A stretch of 64,000 bases of DNA, taken from positions 76,992 to 140,991 of the forward strand of contig JADJOV010000006.1 of NCBI GenBank assembly GCA_016713585.1, given 5' to 3'. Position numbers and translations under genes: made by a program. This DNA is from Bdellovibrionales bacterium. Lineage in GTDB: Bacteria; Bdellovibrionota; Bdellovibrionia; Bdellovibrionales; Bdellovibrionaceae. The notes below the pieces were generated by a model that saw nothing but the letters and a program-made list of their open reading frames with translations, was not told where the DNA came from and searched no databases. Shown piece by piece: positions 1 to 8,727 of the stretch (the first letter of the stretch is position 1; the number at the start of each line of letters is the position of its first letter).

Positions 1-868
1 CACTTGGATCATTGTTAATTGCAACAATAACCTTGCTACCACTCATCCCAGCTAGATGTTGAATTGCACCTGAAATCCCAACTGCAATATACAAGGTCGG
101 TGCAACTGTTTTTCCGGTTTGGCCCACTTGCATGCTATGAGAAACCCACCCCTCATCAACGACGGCTCGAGTGGCTCCGACAGTCGCCCCCAGCACTGAA
201 GCAAGCTCATTGAGGAGTTTAAAATTCGCAGCCTCTTTGAAGCCGCGCCCGCCGGCAACAATAATATTAGCCTCGGTCAGGTCAAGTTTCTCTGAAGCTC
301 CTTTTACAACTTCCTTAACTATCGTTGAGAGATCAAGCTGCGGGACTTGAAGGTCGGTCACTTCGGCAGTCAACGAAGAATTGGCATGGTCAACTGGGAG
401 CTGATTTGGTCTCATGAGAACAATTTTTATTTGGCTGTTTTCAAAGGAAGCTTGGGCGAAGCACTTTCCAGCGTAAAGAGGTTTTGTCACCAAAACCTCA
501 TCTCCCTGAAGGGTTAATGCGATTCCGTCACTCACAAGTCCAAGGTTTTTCTTGGCCGCAAATCGTGGGAATAAATCTTTAGCAGAGGAGGAGGTTGCTG
601 CCAAAATCACAGAAGGGTTTGAAGTCTCACAGGCGGCATCCAAAGCTGCCAAGTAGAGTTCTGAATTGTATTGATCTAGAGCAGGACTTTTGGCAGTTAA
701 AACCACTTTGGCCCCATGGTGAGCGCATTCTGGTGCTGCCGTAGACGAAGAGCCCAAAAGCAAAGCAAAAACTTTGTGACCAGACTTGGCGCCCTTTTGC
801 AGAAGTTCCTGAGAGCTTCGTTTTAAATGACCATTTTGTGTTTCACAGAAAACAAGTATATTATTCAT
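1..868 (-). CDS. etfA: Electron transfer flavoprotein alpha subunit (3' end outside window)
   Basis: EtfA binds FAD and, with EtfB, carries electrons from acyl-CoA dehydrogenases to the membrane ETF:quinone oxidoreductase. Reading from ATG at 868, 289 codons stay open to the window edge. The N-terminus MNNILVFCETQNG is typical of the ETF alpha/beta fold. The C-terminal FAD-binding domain shows GGRGFKEA, then VGATRAVVDEGW, the QVGQTGKTVAPTLYIA segment and KVIVAINNDPS at the cut edge; these are hallmark EtfA motifs. Only the last few dozen residues should be missing. The start lies 7 nt after the etfB stop, so both are one operon. The call is secure from motifs; the C-terminus cannot be seen. 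Confidence 0.95.
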   Translation of the reverse strand, partial: MNNILVFCETQNGHLKRSSQELLQKGAKSGHKVFALLLGSSSTAAPECAHHGAKVVLTAKSPALDQYNSELYLAALDAACETSNPSVILAATSSSAKDLFPRFAAKKNLGLVSDGIALTLQGDEVLVTKPLYAGKCFAQASFENSQIKIVLMRPNQLPVDHANSSLTAEVTDLQVPQLDLSTIVKEVVKGASEKLDLTEANIIVAGGRGFKEAANFKLLNELASVLGATVGATRAVVDEGWVSHSMQVGQTGKTVAPTLYIAVGISGAIQHLAGMSGSKVIVAINNDPS

Positions 869-875
869 GATAGAC

Positions 876-1670
876 CTACAACACTTTCGCTTCATCTCGA
901 AGCACTTTTACAAGTTGACTGACTTGGGATGGAACATCTCCAGAAATTAGTCGCGCGGCTGGTTTATCCGGAGGCAGAGTGAAGTTTGAATATTTCACCT
1001 TAAAATCTTCCGCTGAAACTCCGAGAATCGTGAAGTCGATTTCTTTTATAGTTTTCTTCTTTGCCTTCATAATTCCAGGAAGGCTACTATATCTTGGAGA
1101 ATTGAGGCCCTTATTAGTTGAAATTACGGCTGGCAATTTGAGCTGAATAACTTCCTTAGCCCCGCCCTCAATATCACGTTCAACAAGTACAGAATCTGGC
1201 GAAAACTGTAATTTTGAAATGACGGTTGCATGGGGGATTTCCAAATATTCAGCCAGCATTTGGGCGACCGAGGATTGATTATAATCACCAGAAGATCTAC
1301 CGGTTAGAATTAATCGAGCTCCATTTTCACTTTTGGCTCCGCCTTCGCTTTTGATTGTGGCCGCCAACGCCTTCGCAGTTTGATTTGCATCGAGAGGCTG
1401 AGCGACATTTATAAGGATACCCTCATCGGCGCCCATGGCAAGGGCCGTAATAAGGGCTTCGGACGCGCGGGGTTTTGGGCCTGCAGTGATGACATAAACC
1501 TGAGTGCCTGGATTTGATTCGCGAATTTTTATTGCCTCTTCAATGGCATAGAGGTCGTAGGGACTTACAATCCACTTGATCCCATTAGCATCTATAGATG
1601 CGAGATCGCCTTGGATCTTAATCCTTGTATCTGTATCCGGGACTTGTTTAAGGCAAACAAATATTTTCAC
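876..1670 (-). CDS. etfB: Electron transfer flavoprotein beta subunit
   Basis: EtfB is the AMP-binding partner of EtfA in the soluble electron transfer flavoprotein. I place the start at GTG 1670 because GGGAGG lies just upstream at good spacing and the product then begins MKIFVCLKQVPDTDTRIKI, the family N-terminus. The frame is open five codons further up to another GTG at 1685, but that would swallow the ribosome binding site. Family features include AIEEAIKIRE, GADEGILI, the LTGRSSGDYNQSSVAQMLAE segment and the LPAVISTNKGLNSPRYSSLP stretch. Length is 264 aa, normal for the family. It is first in an etfBA operon, divergent from sdhC. Confidence 0.96.
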   Translation of the reverse strand: MKIFVCLKQVPDTDTRIKIQGDLASIDANGIKWIVSPYDLYAIEEAIKIRESNPGTQVYVITAGPKPRASEALITALAMGADEGILINVAQPLDANQTAKALAATIKSEGGAKSENGARLILTGRSSGDYNQSSVAQMLAEYLEIPHATVISKLQFSPDSVLVERDIEGGAKEVIQLKLPAVISTNKGLNSPRYSSLPGIMKAKKKTIKEIDFTILGVSAEDFKVKYSNFTLPPDKPAARLISGDVPSQVSQLVKVLRDEAKVL

Positions 1671-1863
1671 CAGGGTTCCTCCCACGAAAGGTTTAAGTAT
1701 CTAGAACAATTCTTCTATAACAGAAGGATATAACCCTAAACACATTTGTCACCTTGACGTTACGCAAAACACATTCCACTGGATGGACATGATTCACTGG
1801 AAGGGCTATCCTTTTTGCGATTCACATTTTTCGATAAGTAAATATGTAATTAAGTTAAATTAA

Positions 1864-2544
1864 ATGAAGAAGAGGCAATTCATGGTCGCGTTTACCGGTA
1901 CTACTGTTGGACGAAAATATCTCATGGGAGTTTCTGGGCTTATCTGGGCAGGTTTCGTTTTTGTGCATATGTGTGGAAACATGCTGATTCTAATAAGTCC
2001 GCAGGCCTACAACGCATATGGACATGCTATAGTCAGTAATAAGCCTCTTCTTATTGCCTCTGAATTAATTTTGATATTTGCACTGGCGACTCATATTGTC
2101 TCGGCAATTGCCCTGACTCGGCAGAACCGAAGTGCAAAAGGGATAGCTCCAGTGAGAGCTCCAAACGGGGCTAAGTCCACAGGGTTGGCTTCTCGAACTA
2201 TGGCAGCGCAAGGCGCTCTAGTTCTTGTTTTTATTATTTCTCATTTAGTGGTCTTCAAATTTGGAAATTATTATGAAACAACTGTCGATGGTGTCGTCAT
2301 GAGAGACCTTTCTAAAGTAATATTTGAGGTTTTTCAGTCCTGCCAACCAGTGGCCTGGTATGCGTTTTGTTTAGTTTTGCTTGGTTTTCACTTGAGTCAT
2401 GGATTCGGGTCAATTTTTCAATCCCTTGGAATGCTCCATCCCGCCTATCAGCCTAAGATAAGAATCGCTAGTTTGGTTTATGGTTTTGTTGTCTCGGTTG
2501 GTTTTTTGTCCCAACCGATTTATGTTTTTTTGTCCCAGTCGTAG
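1864..2544 (+). CDS. sdhC: Succinate dehydrogenase cytochrome b558 subunit
   Basis: This is the membrane anchor of complex II, passing electrons from SdhB to quinone through bound heme. The 226 aa product has five hydrophobic segments (about residues 20-42, 62-85, 115-137, 160-182, 200-222) and conserved His in FVHMCGN, THIVSAIAL, SHLVVFKFG and FHLSHGFGS that match the heme ligands of the single-subunit (fused SdhC/SdhD) b558 family. No separate SdhD is present, as expected. ATG 1864 is used, but ATG 1882 is a serious alternative because AGAGG sits 6 nt before it. First gene of sdhCAB; the 193-nt gap back to etfB should hold divergent promoters. Confidence 0.93.
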   Translation: MKKRQFMVAFTGTTVGRKYLMGVSGLIWAGFVFVHMCGNMLILISPQAYNAYGHAIVSNKPLLIASELILIFALATHIVSAIALTRQNRSAKGIAPVRAPNGAKSTGLASRTMAAQGALVLVFIISHLVVFKFGNYYETTVDGVVMRDLSKVIFEVFQSCQPVAWYAFCLVLLGFHLSHGFGSIFQSLGMLHPAYQPKIRIASLVYGFVVSVGFLSQPIYVFLSQS

Positions 2545-2566
2545 TTACCCAAGGAGAATTTAAAGT

Positions 2567-4387
2567 ATGGCATCAAAACTAGATAATAAAGTTCCCACGG
2601 GCTCCATTGATTCAAAATGGACTGATCATAAATTTCACATGAAACTCGTCAATCCGGCGAACAAGCGAAAGCACTCCATCATTGTTGTTGGAACAGGTCT
2701 CGCAGGCGCAAGTGCGGCAGCTTCATTAGGGGAACTCGGATATAAAGTGAAGGCTTTTTGTGTCCATGAATCACCTCGAAGAGCCCATTCGGTGGCGGCC
2801 CAAGGTGGAATCAATGCCGCGAAAAATTACCCGAATGATGGGGACTCTGTTTATAGGCTTTTTTATGACACAGTGAAGGGCGGAGATTTTCGAGCGCGCG
2901 AAGCAAATGTTTATAGATTGGCGGAAGTGTCGGCCAATATTATTGATGAGGGGCCAAACGGGTCAGCAGCTTTTGTTAGGTGCTTACTCAGCAATGATGA
3001 GGCAAGTGGCTCTTGGCACAGTTGAGCTTCAGACACGACGGGAAATGTTGGACCTAGTGGTTGTCGATGGAAAAGCGCGAGGAATTATTACCAGAAATCT
3101 GCTCACTGGAGAAATAGAGGCCCACGAAGCTGATGCTGTTGTCGTTTGCACCGGAGGATATTCAAACGTATTTTATTTATCAACCAACGCAATGGCGTGT
3201 GCGGTTACAGCTGCATGGAAAGCCCACAAAAAGGGTGCTTTTTTTGCGAACCCTTGTTTTACACAAATTCATCCAACCTGCATTCCAGTTCATGGCGAAA
3301 ATCAGTCAAAACTGACTCTGATGTCCGAGTCTTTGCGTAATGATGGCAGGGTTTGGGTTCCAAAAGAAAAGGGTGATAAACGACCACCTCAGGACATTCC
3401 AGAGAATGAGCGGGATTATTATCTTGAACGAGTTTATCCTAGTTTCGGAAACCTAGCTCCACGCGATGTAGCCTCCCGACAGGCAAAATATCGTGTCGAT
3501 GAAGGGCGTGGGGTTGGTGAAACAGGGATGGCGGTCTATCTTGATTTTAGAGATTCAATTAAGAGACTTGGAGCCGATAAAATTGAGGAACGGTATGGAA
3601 ATCTCTTTGAGATGTACGCCAAGATTGCTGGTGAAGATCCATATAAAACACCAATGAGAATGTATCCAGCTCCACATTATACTATGGGTGGGTTGTGGGT
3701 TGATTATAATTTGATGAGTACAATTCCCGGTCTGTTTGTCGCTGGCGAGGCTAATTTTTCAGATCATGGAGCAAATCGCTTGGGCGCTTCGGCCTTAATG
3801 CAGGGTTTGGCAGATGGATACTTTGTTTTGCCCTACACCCTAGGCGACTATCTAGCGAAAACAAAACTTGATAAGGTTTCAATTGAGGCTGATCCATTTA
3901 AGGCAGCTATTAATCAAGTCAATGGTGACATTACAAAACTAATGTCAATTAAGGGGACTCGCACAGTCGAAAGTTTCCATAAGGAACTTGGTCGGATCAT
4001 GTGGGAATACTGCGGAATGGCCCGTAATGAAAAAGGCCTGTTAAAAGCTCTTGAGTTAATTCCGAAACTTCGCGAGGAATTCTGGACAAACGTCCGAGTT
4101 CCCGGTGAAGCCAATTATTTGAATCCAGAACTTGAGAAGGCTGGCAGGGTTGCAGATTTCCTTGAGTTAGGTGAATTGATGTGTCGAGACGCACTTGAAA
4201 GAAAAGAGTCTTGCGGTGGGCATTTCAGGACGAGTACCAAACTCCAGACAATGAAGCTCAAAGGGACGATGAAAAATTCTGCCATACTGCCGCTTGGGAG
4301 TGGAATGGACCAGGTAAAACTCAAACTCGGCACAAAGAAGAACTCGAATTTGAAAACGTTAAACTCTCAACTCGCAGTTATAAATAG
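2567..4387 (+). CDS. sdhA: Succinate dehydrogenase flavoprotein subunit, with internal deletion and two frame breaks
   Basis: SdhA oxidises succinate to fumarate with covalently bound FAD. Residues 42-47 GTGLAG form the dinucleotide fold, and RRAHSVAAQGG contains the FAD-linked His (about residue 74). The later frame has RGQTGQQLLLGAY, HPTCIPV, MSESLRNDGRVW, APHYTMGGLWVDY and GEANFSDHGANRLGASAL. The frame runs to NIID (2945-2947), then jumps one base to RGQTGQQ (2949 on). By comparison with known SdhA proteins about 30-35 residues, including the substrate-contacting FGG region, are absent here. A second shift near 4229-4232 is clear because the true C-terminus (EYQTPDNEAQ ... ENVKLSTRSYK) lies in another frame and stops at 4387, 8 nt before sdhB. 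As written the gene is inactive; an assembly error is the likeliest reason. Confidence 0.93.
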
Positions 4388-4395
4388 AGGATTGT

Positions 4396-5181
4396 ATGTC
4401 AGCTAAAACGATCGACTTAACACTTAAGGTCTGGCGGCAAAAGGGTCAAAATTCCGAGGGGAGTTTTAAAGAGTACCCAGCAAAGGGCGTTTCAGTTCAC
4501 GCTTCCTTTTTGGAGATGCTTGATCAAGTTAATGAAGCTTTGATTTCTCAAGGTCAGGACCCCATCGCATTTGACCATGATTGCCGTGAGGGCATTTGTG
4601 GAAGTTGTGGCTTTATGATTAGTGGAAATGCTCATGGTCCCATCAAATCAACGACGGTTTGTCAGTTACATATGCGAAATTTCGAAAATGGTGAAGTTTT
4701 GACGCTAGAACCATGGCGAGCTACTGCCTTTCCAGTGATTAAGGACTTGATGGTGGATAGATCTGCCTTTGACCGGATCATTACTGCGGGCGGGTACATT
4801 TCAGTAAATACTGGGAATGCCCCAGATGGAAACTGTTTGCCAATACCGAAGCCTGATGCTGATGAGGCTTTTGCATCAGCGGCATGTATTGGCTGCGGGG
4901 CCTGTGTAGCTTCCTGTAAAAATGCATCGGCGGCGCTCTTTACTTCAGCCAAAATTTCCCACCTTGCTTTGTTGCCTCAGGGGCAAATTGAAAAAGAAAA
5001 ACGAACGATAAAAATGGTCGAGAAAATGGATTCAGAGGGTTTCGGTGCATGCACAAGCACTGGGGCCTGCGAAGCTTCCTGTCCAAAAGATATTAGTCTG
5101 ACTAATATCGCACGAATGAACAGAGAATTTCTGAAAGCTGCTCTTTGTGAAAAGCCAGAACACCATCACGGAGAGGGCTAG
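4396..5181 (+). CDS. sdhB: Succinate dehydrogenase iron-sulfur subunit
   Basis: SdhB relays electrons from the SdhA flavin to SdhC through three iron-sulfur clusters. The 2Fe-2S motif CREGICGSCGF with a downstream Cys (TTVCQLHMR) is at about residues 56-95. The C-terminal ferredoxin-like part has CIGCGACVASC and CTSTGACEASCPKDI for the 4Fe-4S and 3Fe-4S clusters. Length 261 aa is usual for the Bdellovibrio/Bacteroidetes-type enzyme. ATG 4396 follows GAGG at suitable spacing. Once the sdhA tail is read in its correct frame the two genes do not overlap. Last gene of the operon. Confidence 0.97.
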   Translation: MSAKTIDLTLKVWRQKGQNSEGSFKEYPAKGVSVHASFLEMLDQVNEALISQGQDPIAFDHDCREGICGSCGFMISGNAHGPIKSTTVCQLHMRNFENGEVLTLEPWRATAFPVIKDLMVDRSAFDRIITAGGYISVNTGNAPDGNCLPIPKPDADEAFASAACIGCGACVASCKNASAALFTSAKISHLALLPQGQIEKEKRTIKMVEKMDSEGFGACTSTGACEASCPKDISLTNIARMNREFLKAALCEKPEHHHGEG

Positions 5182-5388
5182 ATTCTTTAGACTTTTGTCT
5201 AGGAAATCTTCAAAATTGAACTCAAAAATATGCTAAAATATTAGGCAAAGGTCTAAATTCAAGCGAGTCTTTCTTATTTTCTTCAGTCACAATCATGGCG
5301 AAGGTACCATTTTGGAACCAGATTAAAAGAGAAAAGGAAACCACCGTTTCCCCTCAGATGATCTAAAAATCCAAAGGAGGGATTCCGC

Positions 5389-7035
5389 ATGATTAGGCTA
5401 TCAGGAAGAGCCGCATTGACAGCAACAGCAATTCTATTCGTTGCAGCGTCGAGCTCATTCGCCAATGAACCAGAGGCAGTACCTGGCGAATACATCGTCA
5501 AATTGAAGGAGCAGTTCTCTATTCAAAGTACAAACCTCAAAGGATTAGGTCATCAACTTGGTGCTAATATTAAAAGCACAATGCCAGAGAACAACATTGT
5601 AGTTGTCAGACGACCAGTCGTTGAGACTCAAAAGTCCGCCGTCAAATCTCTCAGCCAAAATGAACTGGTCGAGTATGCAGAGCCGAATTTCATCTATCGC
5701 ATCAACAAAACTCCGAACGATCCAATGTTAGTCCAACTTTGGGGAATGAAAAATACCGGAGCGGTTGATTCAACTGGAAAAGCAGGTGTTGCTGGAATTG
5801 ATGTCGGAGCCGAACAAGCTTGGGATATCCAAACTGGATCTAGAGACGTCGTTATCGCAGTTATCGACACAGGTGTTAATTTCGACCATAACGATCTAAA
5901 AGAAAATGTGTGGACAAATGATGCTGAATTGAACGGAAAAGAAGGTGTTGATGATGATGGCAACGGAGTTGTCGATGACATCTATGGGGCTGCTTTCATT
6001 AGGGGCCAAAAACTCGGCAGCCCTAGAGACGATCATGGCCATGGATCCCATTGTTCTGGCACAATTGGTGCGCGTGGTGATGATGGTAAAGGGATCGTGG
6101 GGGTTGCTTGGAACACTCGAATCATGGGCGTCAAATTCTTGGATGCCGGTGGTTCAGGAACTCTCGAAGATGCAATTTTAGCGATTGATTATGCGACCAA
6201 AATGGGCGCAAAAATCATGAGCAACTCTTGGGGGGGTGGCGGTTATACGCAAGCTCTCAAGGATGCCATCACTCGATCCCATGCTGCGGGAGCTCTTTTT
6301 GTGGCAGCAGCGGGCAATGAATCAAATAACAATGACAGCAATCCTTCTTATCCAGCGAGCTATGATGTGCCAAATGTGTTGGCGGTTGCAGCGATCGATA
6401 ACCAAGGACAAATGGCATCCTTTTCAAATTATGGACGATCAAAAGTTCATGTTGGAGCTCCAGGTGTGAACATCCTTAGTTCAACTCTTGGTGGAAAATA
6501 TGAATCTTGGTCTGGGACCTCAATGGCGACTCCTCATGTGTCTGGAGTGGCGGGCCTCCTTGCCTCGGAATTTCCTCAAATGACGAATGTTGAACTGAGA
6601 CAAAGAATTATTTCAACAGCCAGACCAATCGCAGGTCTCCGTGGAAGAGTTCAAAGTGGTGGATTAGCAAATGCTTATCTCGCCCTCACAAATACTCAAC
6701 CTGAGCCTGACAGGAATGACCCTGCTACCTGGGCAACCGTTCAGGCGAATGTGTCAACAGAGCATCCTTACAAGGACAAAGCAAAGCAAGAGTTCACTGT
6801 GAGTGTGCCAAACGCCAAGGAGATTGCCATCTACTTCTCAAAGTTCGAGACAGAGGCAACCTACGACACGGTCAAAATCTACAATTCAAAAGGGGCTCTA
6901 GTTCAGACCCTCAGTGGCAATAACACTGATGCCTTTTCAGTTGTGATCGACGGAAACTCAGCAAAGGTGGTTTTTCAAGCAGACGACTCAGTTGCTGGGT
7001 ATGGTTTCGACATTTCCAAGTTGGCTTGGCGATAA
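5389..7035 (+). CDS. Exported subtilisin-like serine protease (S8) with pro-domain
   Basis: A secreted endopeptidase of the subtilase family. Residues 1-25 form a signal peptide (cleavage near SSFA). Residues about 32-104 are an inhibitor I9-type pro-domain (GEYIVKLKEQ ... YAEPNFIYR). The catalytic domain carries Asp160 (VIDTGVNF), His218 (DDHGHGSHCSGTI), oxyanion Asn310 (AAAGNESN) and Ser378 (SGTSMATPHVSGVAG). Residues about 440-548 make a beta-rich C-terminal domain of the kind found after subtilase domains. An AAAGGAGG site precedes ATG 5389. It is monocistronic: a strong terminator follows directly. Such proteases are abundant in predatory bacteria, but a role in prey digestion is only inference. 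Confidence 0.95.
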   Translation: MIRLSGRAALTATAILFVAASSSFANEPEAVPGEYIVKLKEQFSIQSTNLKGLGHQLGANIKSTMPENNIVVVRRPVVETQKSAVKSLSQNELVEYAEPNFIYRINKTPNDPMLVQLWGMKNTGAVDSTGKAGVAGIDVGAEQAWDIQTGSRDVVIAVIDTGVNFDHNDLKENVWTNDAELNGKEGVDDDGNGVVDDIYGAAFIRGQKLGSPRDDHGHGSHCSGTIGARGDDGKGIVGVAWNTRIMGVKFLDAGGSGTLEDAILAIDYATKMGAKIMSNSWGGGGYTQALKDAITRSHAAGALFVAAAGNESNNNDSNPSYPASYDVPNVLAVAAIDNQGQMASFSNYGRSKVHVGAPGVNILSSTLGGKYESWSGTSMATPHVSGVAGLLASEFPQMTNVELRQRIISTARPIAGLRGRVQSGGLANAYLALTNTQPEPDRNDPATWATVQANVSTEHPYKDKAKQEFTVSVPNAKEIAIYFSKFETEATYDTVKIYNSKGALVQTLSGNNTDAFSVVIDGNSAKVVFQADDSVAGYGFDISKLAWR

Positions 7036-7069
7036 TTTAAGCTACCGGATATAGAGAAAAAATAAAGAT

Positions 7070-7099
7070 AACGAGCGTGGCCCCTGCCGCGCTCGTTTT
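7070..7099 (+). terminator. Rho-independent terminator of the protease gene
   Basis: An 11-12 bp stem (AACGAGCGTGG paired with CCGCGCTCGTT, one G-T pair) encloses a 6-nt loop (CCCCTG) and runs into TTTT. It starts 35 nt after the protease stop codon. Confidence 0.9.
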
Positions 7100-7209
7100 A
7101 CGAAAAGCCACCCGTTGGCAACGTTTAGATACCTAAGTTCAATCGATTTACTCGTGTTTCGTTTGGCGAAATTGCTCAAATATCACGACGAGGGCACAAA
7201 AATAGGCTG

Positions 7210-7241
7210 GTATATAGTATATACTGGTATATACTATATAC
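7210..7241. repeat. Tandem palindrome, probable double operator
   Basis: Two 15-base arms, GTATATAGTATATAC and GTATATACTATATAC, are perfect reverse complements separated by TG. Each arm is also nearly palindromic by itself, so the pair doubles as a direct repeat with a 17-base period and one mismatch. This is the geometry of two adjacent sites for a dimeric regulator. It sits just before the nucleotidyltransferase remnant and its ribbon-helix-helix partner, which would be the natural repressor. Function is inferred. Confidence 0.7.
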
Positions 7242-7483
7242 ATGTTTCTTCTCAAAGTTGCTTCACTCCTCAACAAACGCAAAACTACCAAGATCCCTCA
7301 GAAGTGGTTGATGTGTTGATAGCTGAAGATCTAGCTAAGATAAAAAATTATTAAGGTGACTGTGGGAGACATAAAAATCAGCGTTGTCTCACTCAAGGAT
7401 CTTGTCAGGATGAAAGAAAACAGTGGGAGGGCCCAAGATCTTTTGGACTTGGAAAACCTTAAAAAGCTCAGCAAGGAAAAGTA
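7241..7483 (+). pseudogene. C-terminal remnant of a nucleotidyltransferase-type toxin, frame-broken
   Basis: Two frames together read PQQTQNYQDPSEVVDVLIAED (to the stop at 7354), then VTVGDIKISVVSLKDLVRM, ENSGRAQDLLDLENLKKL and a stop at 7482-7484. The pattern VVSLKDLVRMK..SGR.QDL.D.. is typical of the C-terminus of small nucleotidyltransferases found in toxin-antitoxin operons. The N-terminal catalytic part is absent and no credible start exists; the upstream open frame runs through the tandem palindrome. The last stop overlaps the GTG start of the next gene (TAGTG), so the two were translationally coupled. Likely a truncated, inactive gene; family assignment moderate. Confidence 0.5.
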
Positions 7484-7741
7484 GTGAAGCAGATTCAAAA
7501 AACAAAAGCCAGAACAAAAAAAACCTCAGTCGCGAAGGCTCAGGAAAATCTGAAGAATCTCCAATTTCTTGAGGATATGAGGACTCTATCTTCAAGGGTC
7601 AATAGCGGCTCAAAGCTGATAAGCATAAAGGTTCCGGAAAATCTTTTGAGAGCATTCAAATTTACCTGCGAAAGCCGCGAGATCAGGTATCAAACTCAAA
7701 TCAAAAAATTAATGGCAGAGTGGTTAGAAAAAACCAAGTGA
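7484..7741 (+). CDS. Ribbon-helix-helix (CopG-type) DNA-binding protein, probable antitoxin
   Basis: 85 aa. Residues 1-42 are basic and polar; residues 43-85 match the CopG-antitoxin pattern: a short strand (LISIKVP), helix ENLLRAFKFTCE, then the YQTQIKKLMAEWLEK helix. Such proteins bind operators as dimers through the strand and neutralise a toxin through another surface. GTG 7484 overlaps the stop of the preceding nucleotidyltransferase remnant, which is its presumed partner. The tandem palindrome at 7210-7241 is its best candidate operator, implying autoregulation. The partner is broken, so this may be an orphan antitoxin. Confidence 0.65.
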   Translation: MKQIQKTKARTKKTSVAKAQENLKNLQFLEDMRTLSSRVNSGSKLISIKVPENLLRAFKFTCESREIRYQTQIKKLMAEWLEKTK

Positions 7742-7931
7742 CCAGCCTTTGGCGCTCGGTCGATTTGAAAAACATGGTCATTAGGTTGGGAATGTCGAAA
7801 CTAAAGAATCGAAACCTCGCTCTCTACTGAATTCGCCCGACCATTTCAAAGTTTATTTGAAGGCCTTCACTCGCTTTATTTTTGAAATAAATTTGACAGA
7901 AGAATATGTGGCGAACTTATGAGTCCTATGA

Positions 7932-8258
7932 AAAGCCAGCGGAGGTACTTTTGCCGCAGTCCTTCAGTGGTGGGACAATCCGAAAACAAATCAATGCCAA
8001 GAGCTCCCAATCGAAATCTATCGAAACGACCACGGCCCCTATTCTTACTCAGCGTCTAAGGCGGGCTCTGGTAATATCCTGTACCCAGGGAATGGCAGTA
8101 ATGAACCACCTATTCAAGAAATGACATTGGGATTGCTTCCTAACGTTTCTGGTTTGAAAGTGTTGCCAGGATCCTTTATGGGTGCAATTATACACAGATG
8201 TCATCGATCTATCGACTTGATCCAAATTTTGTACAGGCATTTGATGGCTATAAAATAG
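7932..8258 (+). pseudogene. Open frame without a start, unknown product
   Basis: 108 codons stay open with a non-random look (GGTFAAVLQWWDN, CQELPIEIYRNDHGPYSYS, GSGNILYPGNGSNEPP, LGLLPNVSGLKVLPG), but there is no start codon with a ribosome binding site and the frame begins right after a stop. It overlaps the start of the MNT fragment. I do not recognise a family. Probably the remains of a longer gene cut by the rearrangements in this stretch. Confidence 0.3.
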
Positions 8259-8374
8259 CTCAAGACCTTATTCGCAAGTTAATCACCCAAAAGCCCGTTC
8301 TTCGGGCCATACTTTTTGGCTCAGCTGCGGAACATAGAAACACTTCCAATTCTGATTTAGATATTAGGCATTGA
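8198..8374 (+). pseudogene. MNT-type nucleotidyltransferase fragment
   Basis: 58 codons from ATG 8198. LFGSAAEHRNTSNSDLDI matches the nucleotidyltransferase signature GS(x)nSDxD of MNT-domain proteins, the antitoxin/AMPylase half of MNT-HEPN modules. The frame ends immediately after the signature, where a normal protein continues for 50 or more residues with the third catalytic Asp. The break falls exactly where HEPN-like coding begins in another frame, so an internal deletion seems to have removed the MNT end and the HEPN start. Not functional as it stands. Confidence 0.6.
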
Positions 8375-8613
8375 AAAGTGTGCTCATATCAAAACAAATT
8401 CCGTTTCCACTGGTTCATGACCTTGGAATTTTGATAGCTCTGCTTCCGTCCGATCAATATCCACCCGGAGGCTTTGAATGGACTGCCCTCAATCCATTTG
8501 CCTCGATCAGGCGATACGAGGAGGGGGCAATTCCGATCACCTTGGAGGAGGTCGAGATTTCTTACAAAGCCGCCCTTCTGGTGATCGATTGGGCCAAGAA
8601 CAAAGTTTGCTAG
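8371..8613 (+). pseudogene. HEPN-domain fragment lacking its N-terminus
   Basis: 80 residues read ALKSVLISKQIPFPLVHDLG, later SIRRYEEGAIPITLEEVEIS, then AALLVIDWAK. This is the C-terminal two-thirds of a PF05168-type HEPN protein (helix, then FP..HDL, RY, and a final WA helix). HEPN proteins are RNase toxins or substrate-binding partners of MNT proteins. No proper start exists (TTG 8371 without a ribosome site), and the first helix that should precede ALKSVL is missing, replaced by the MNT fragment. Confidence 0.6.
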
Positions 8614-8727
8614 ACAACGAGCTACCTGATTATGACCACCGAAAACACCGGGTGCGATGCTGAAAATCGAAAAAAGTAAAATCAGTTCAGGAGCTTAAGC
8701 TCCGAACTGGCGCTAAAAGGATTGGGA

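Noticed and set aside
2907..4406. sdhA frame overlapping the sdhB start by 11 bases
   Set aside because: The last 55 codons of that frame are not SdhA-like; the true C-terminus is in another frame and stops at 4387.
7115..7240. N-terminal part of a 79-codon frame through the tandem palindrome
   Set aside because: The sequence is dominated by the palindrome and lacks protein character; only the later part matches a family.
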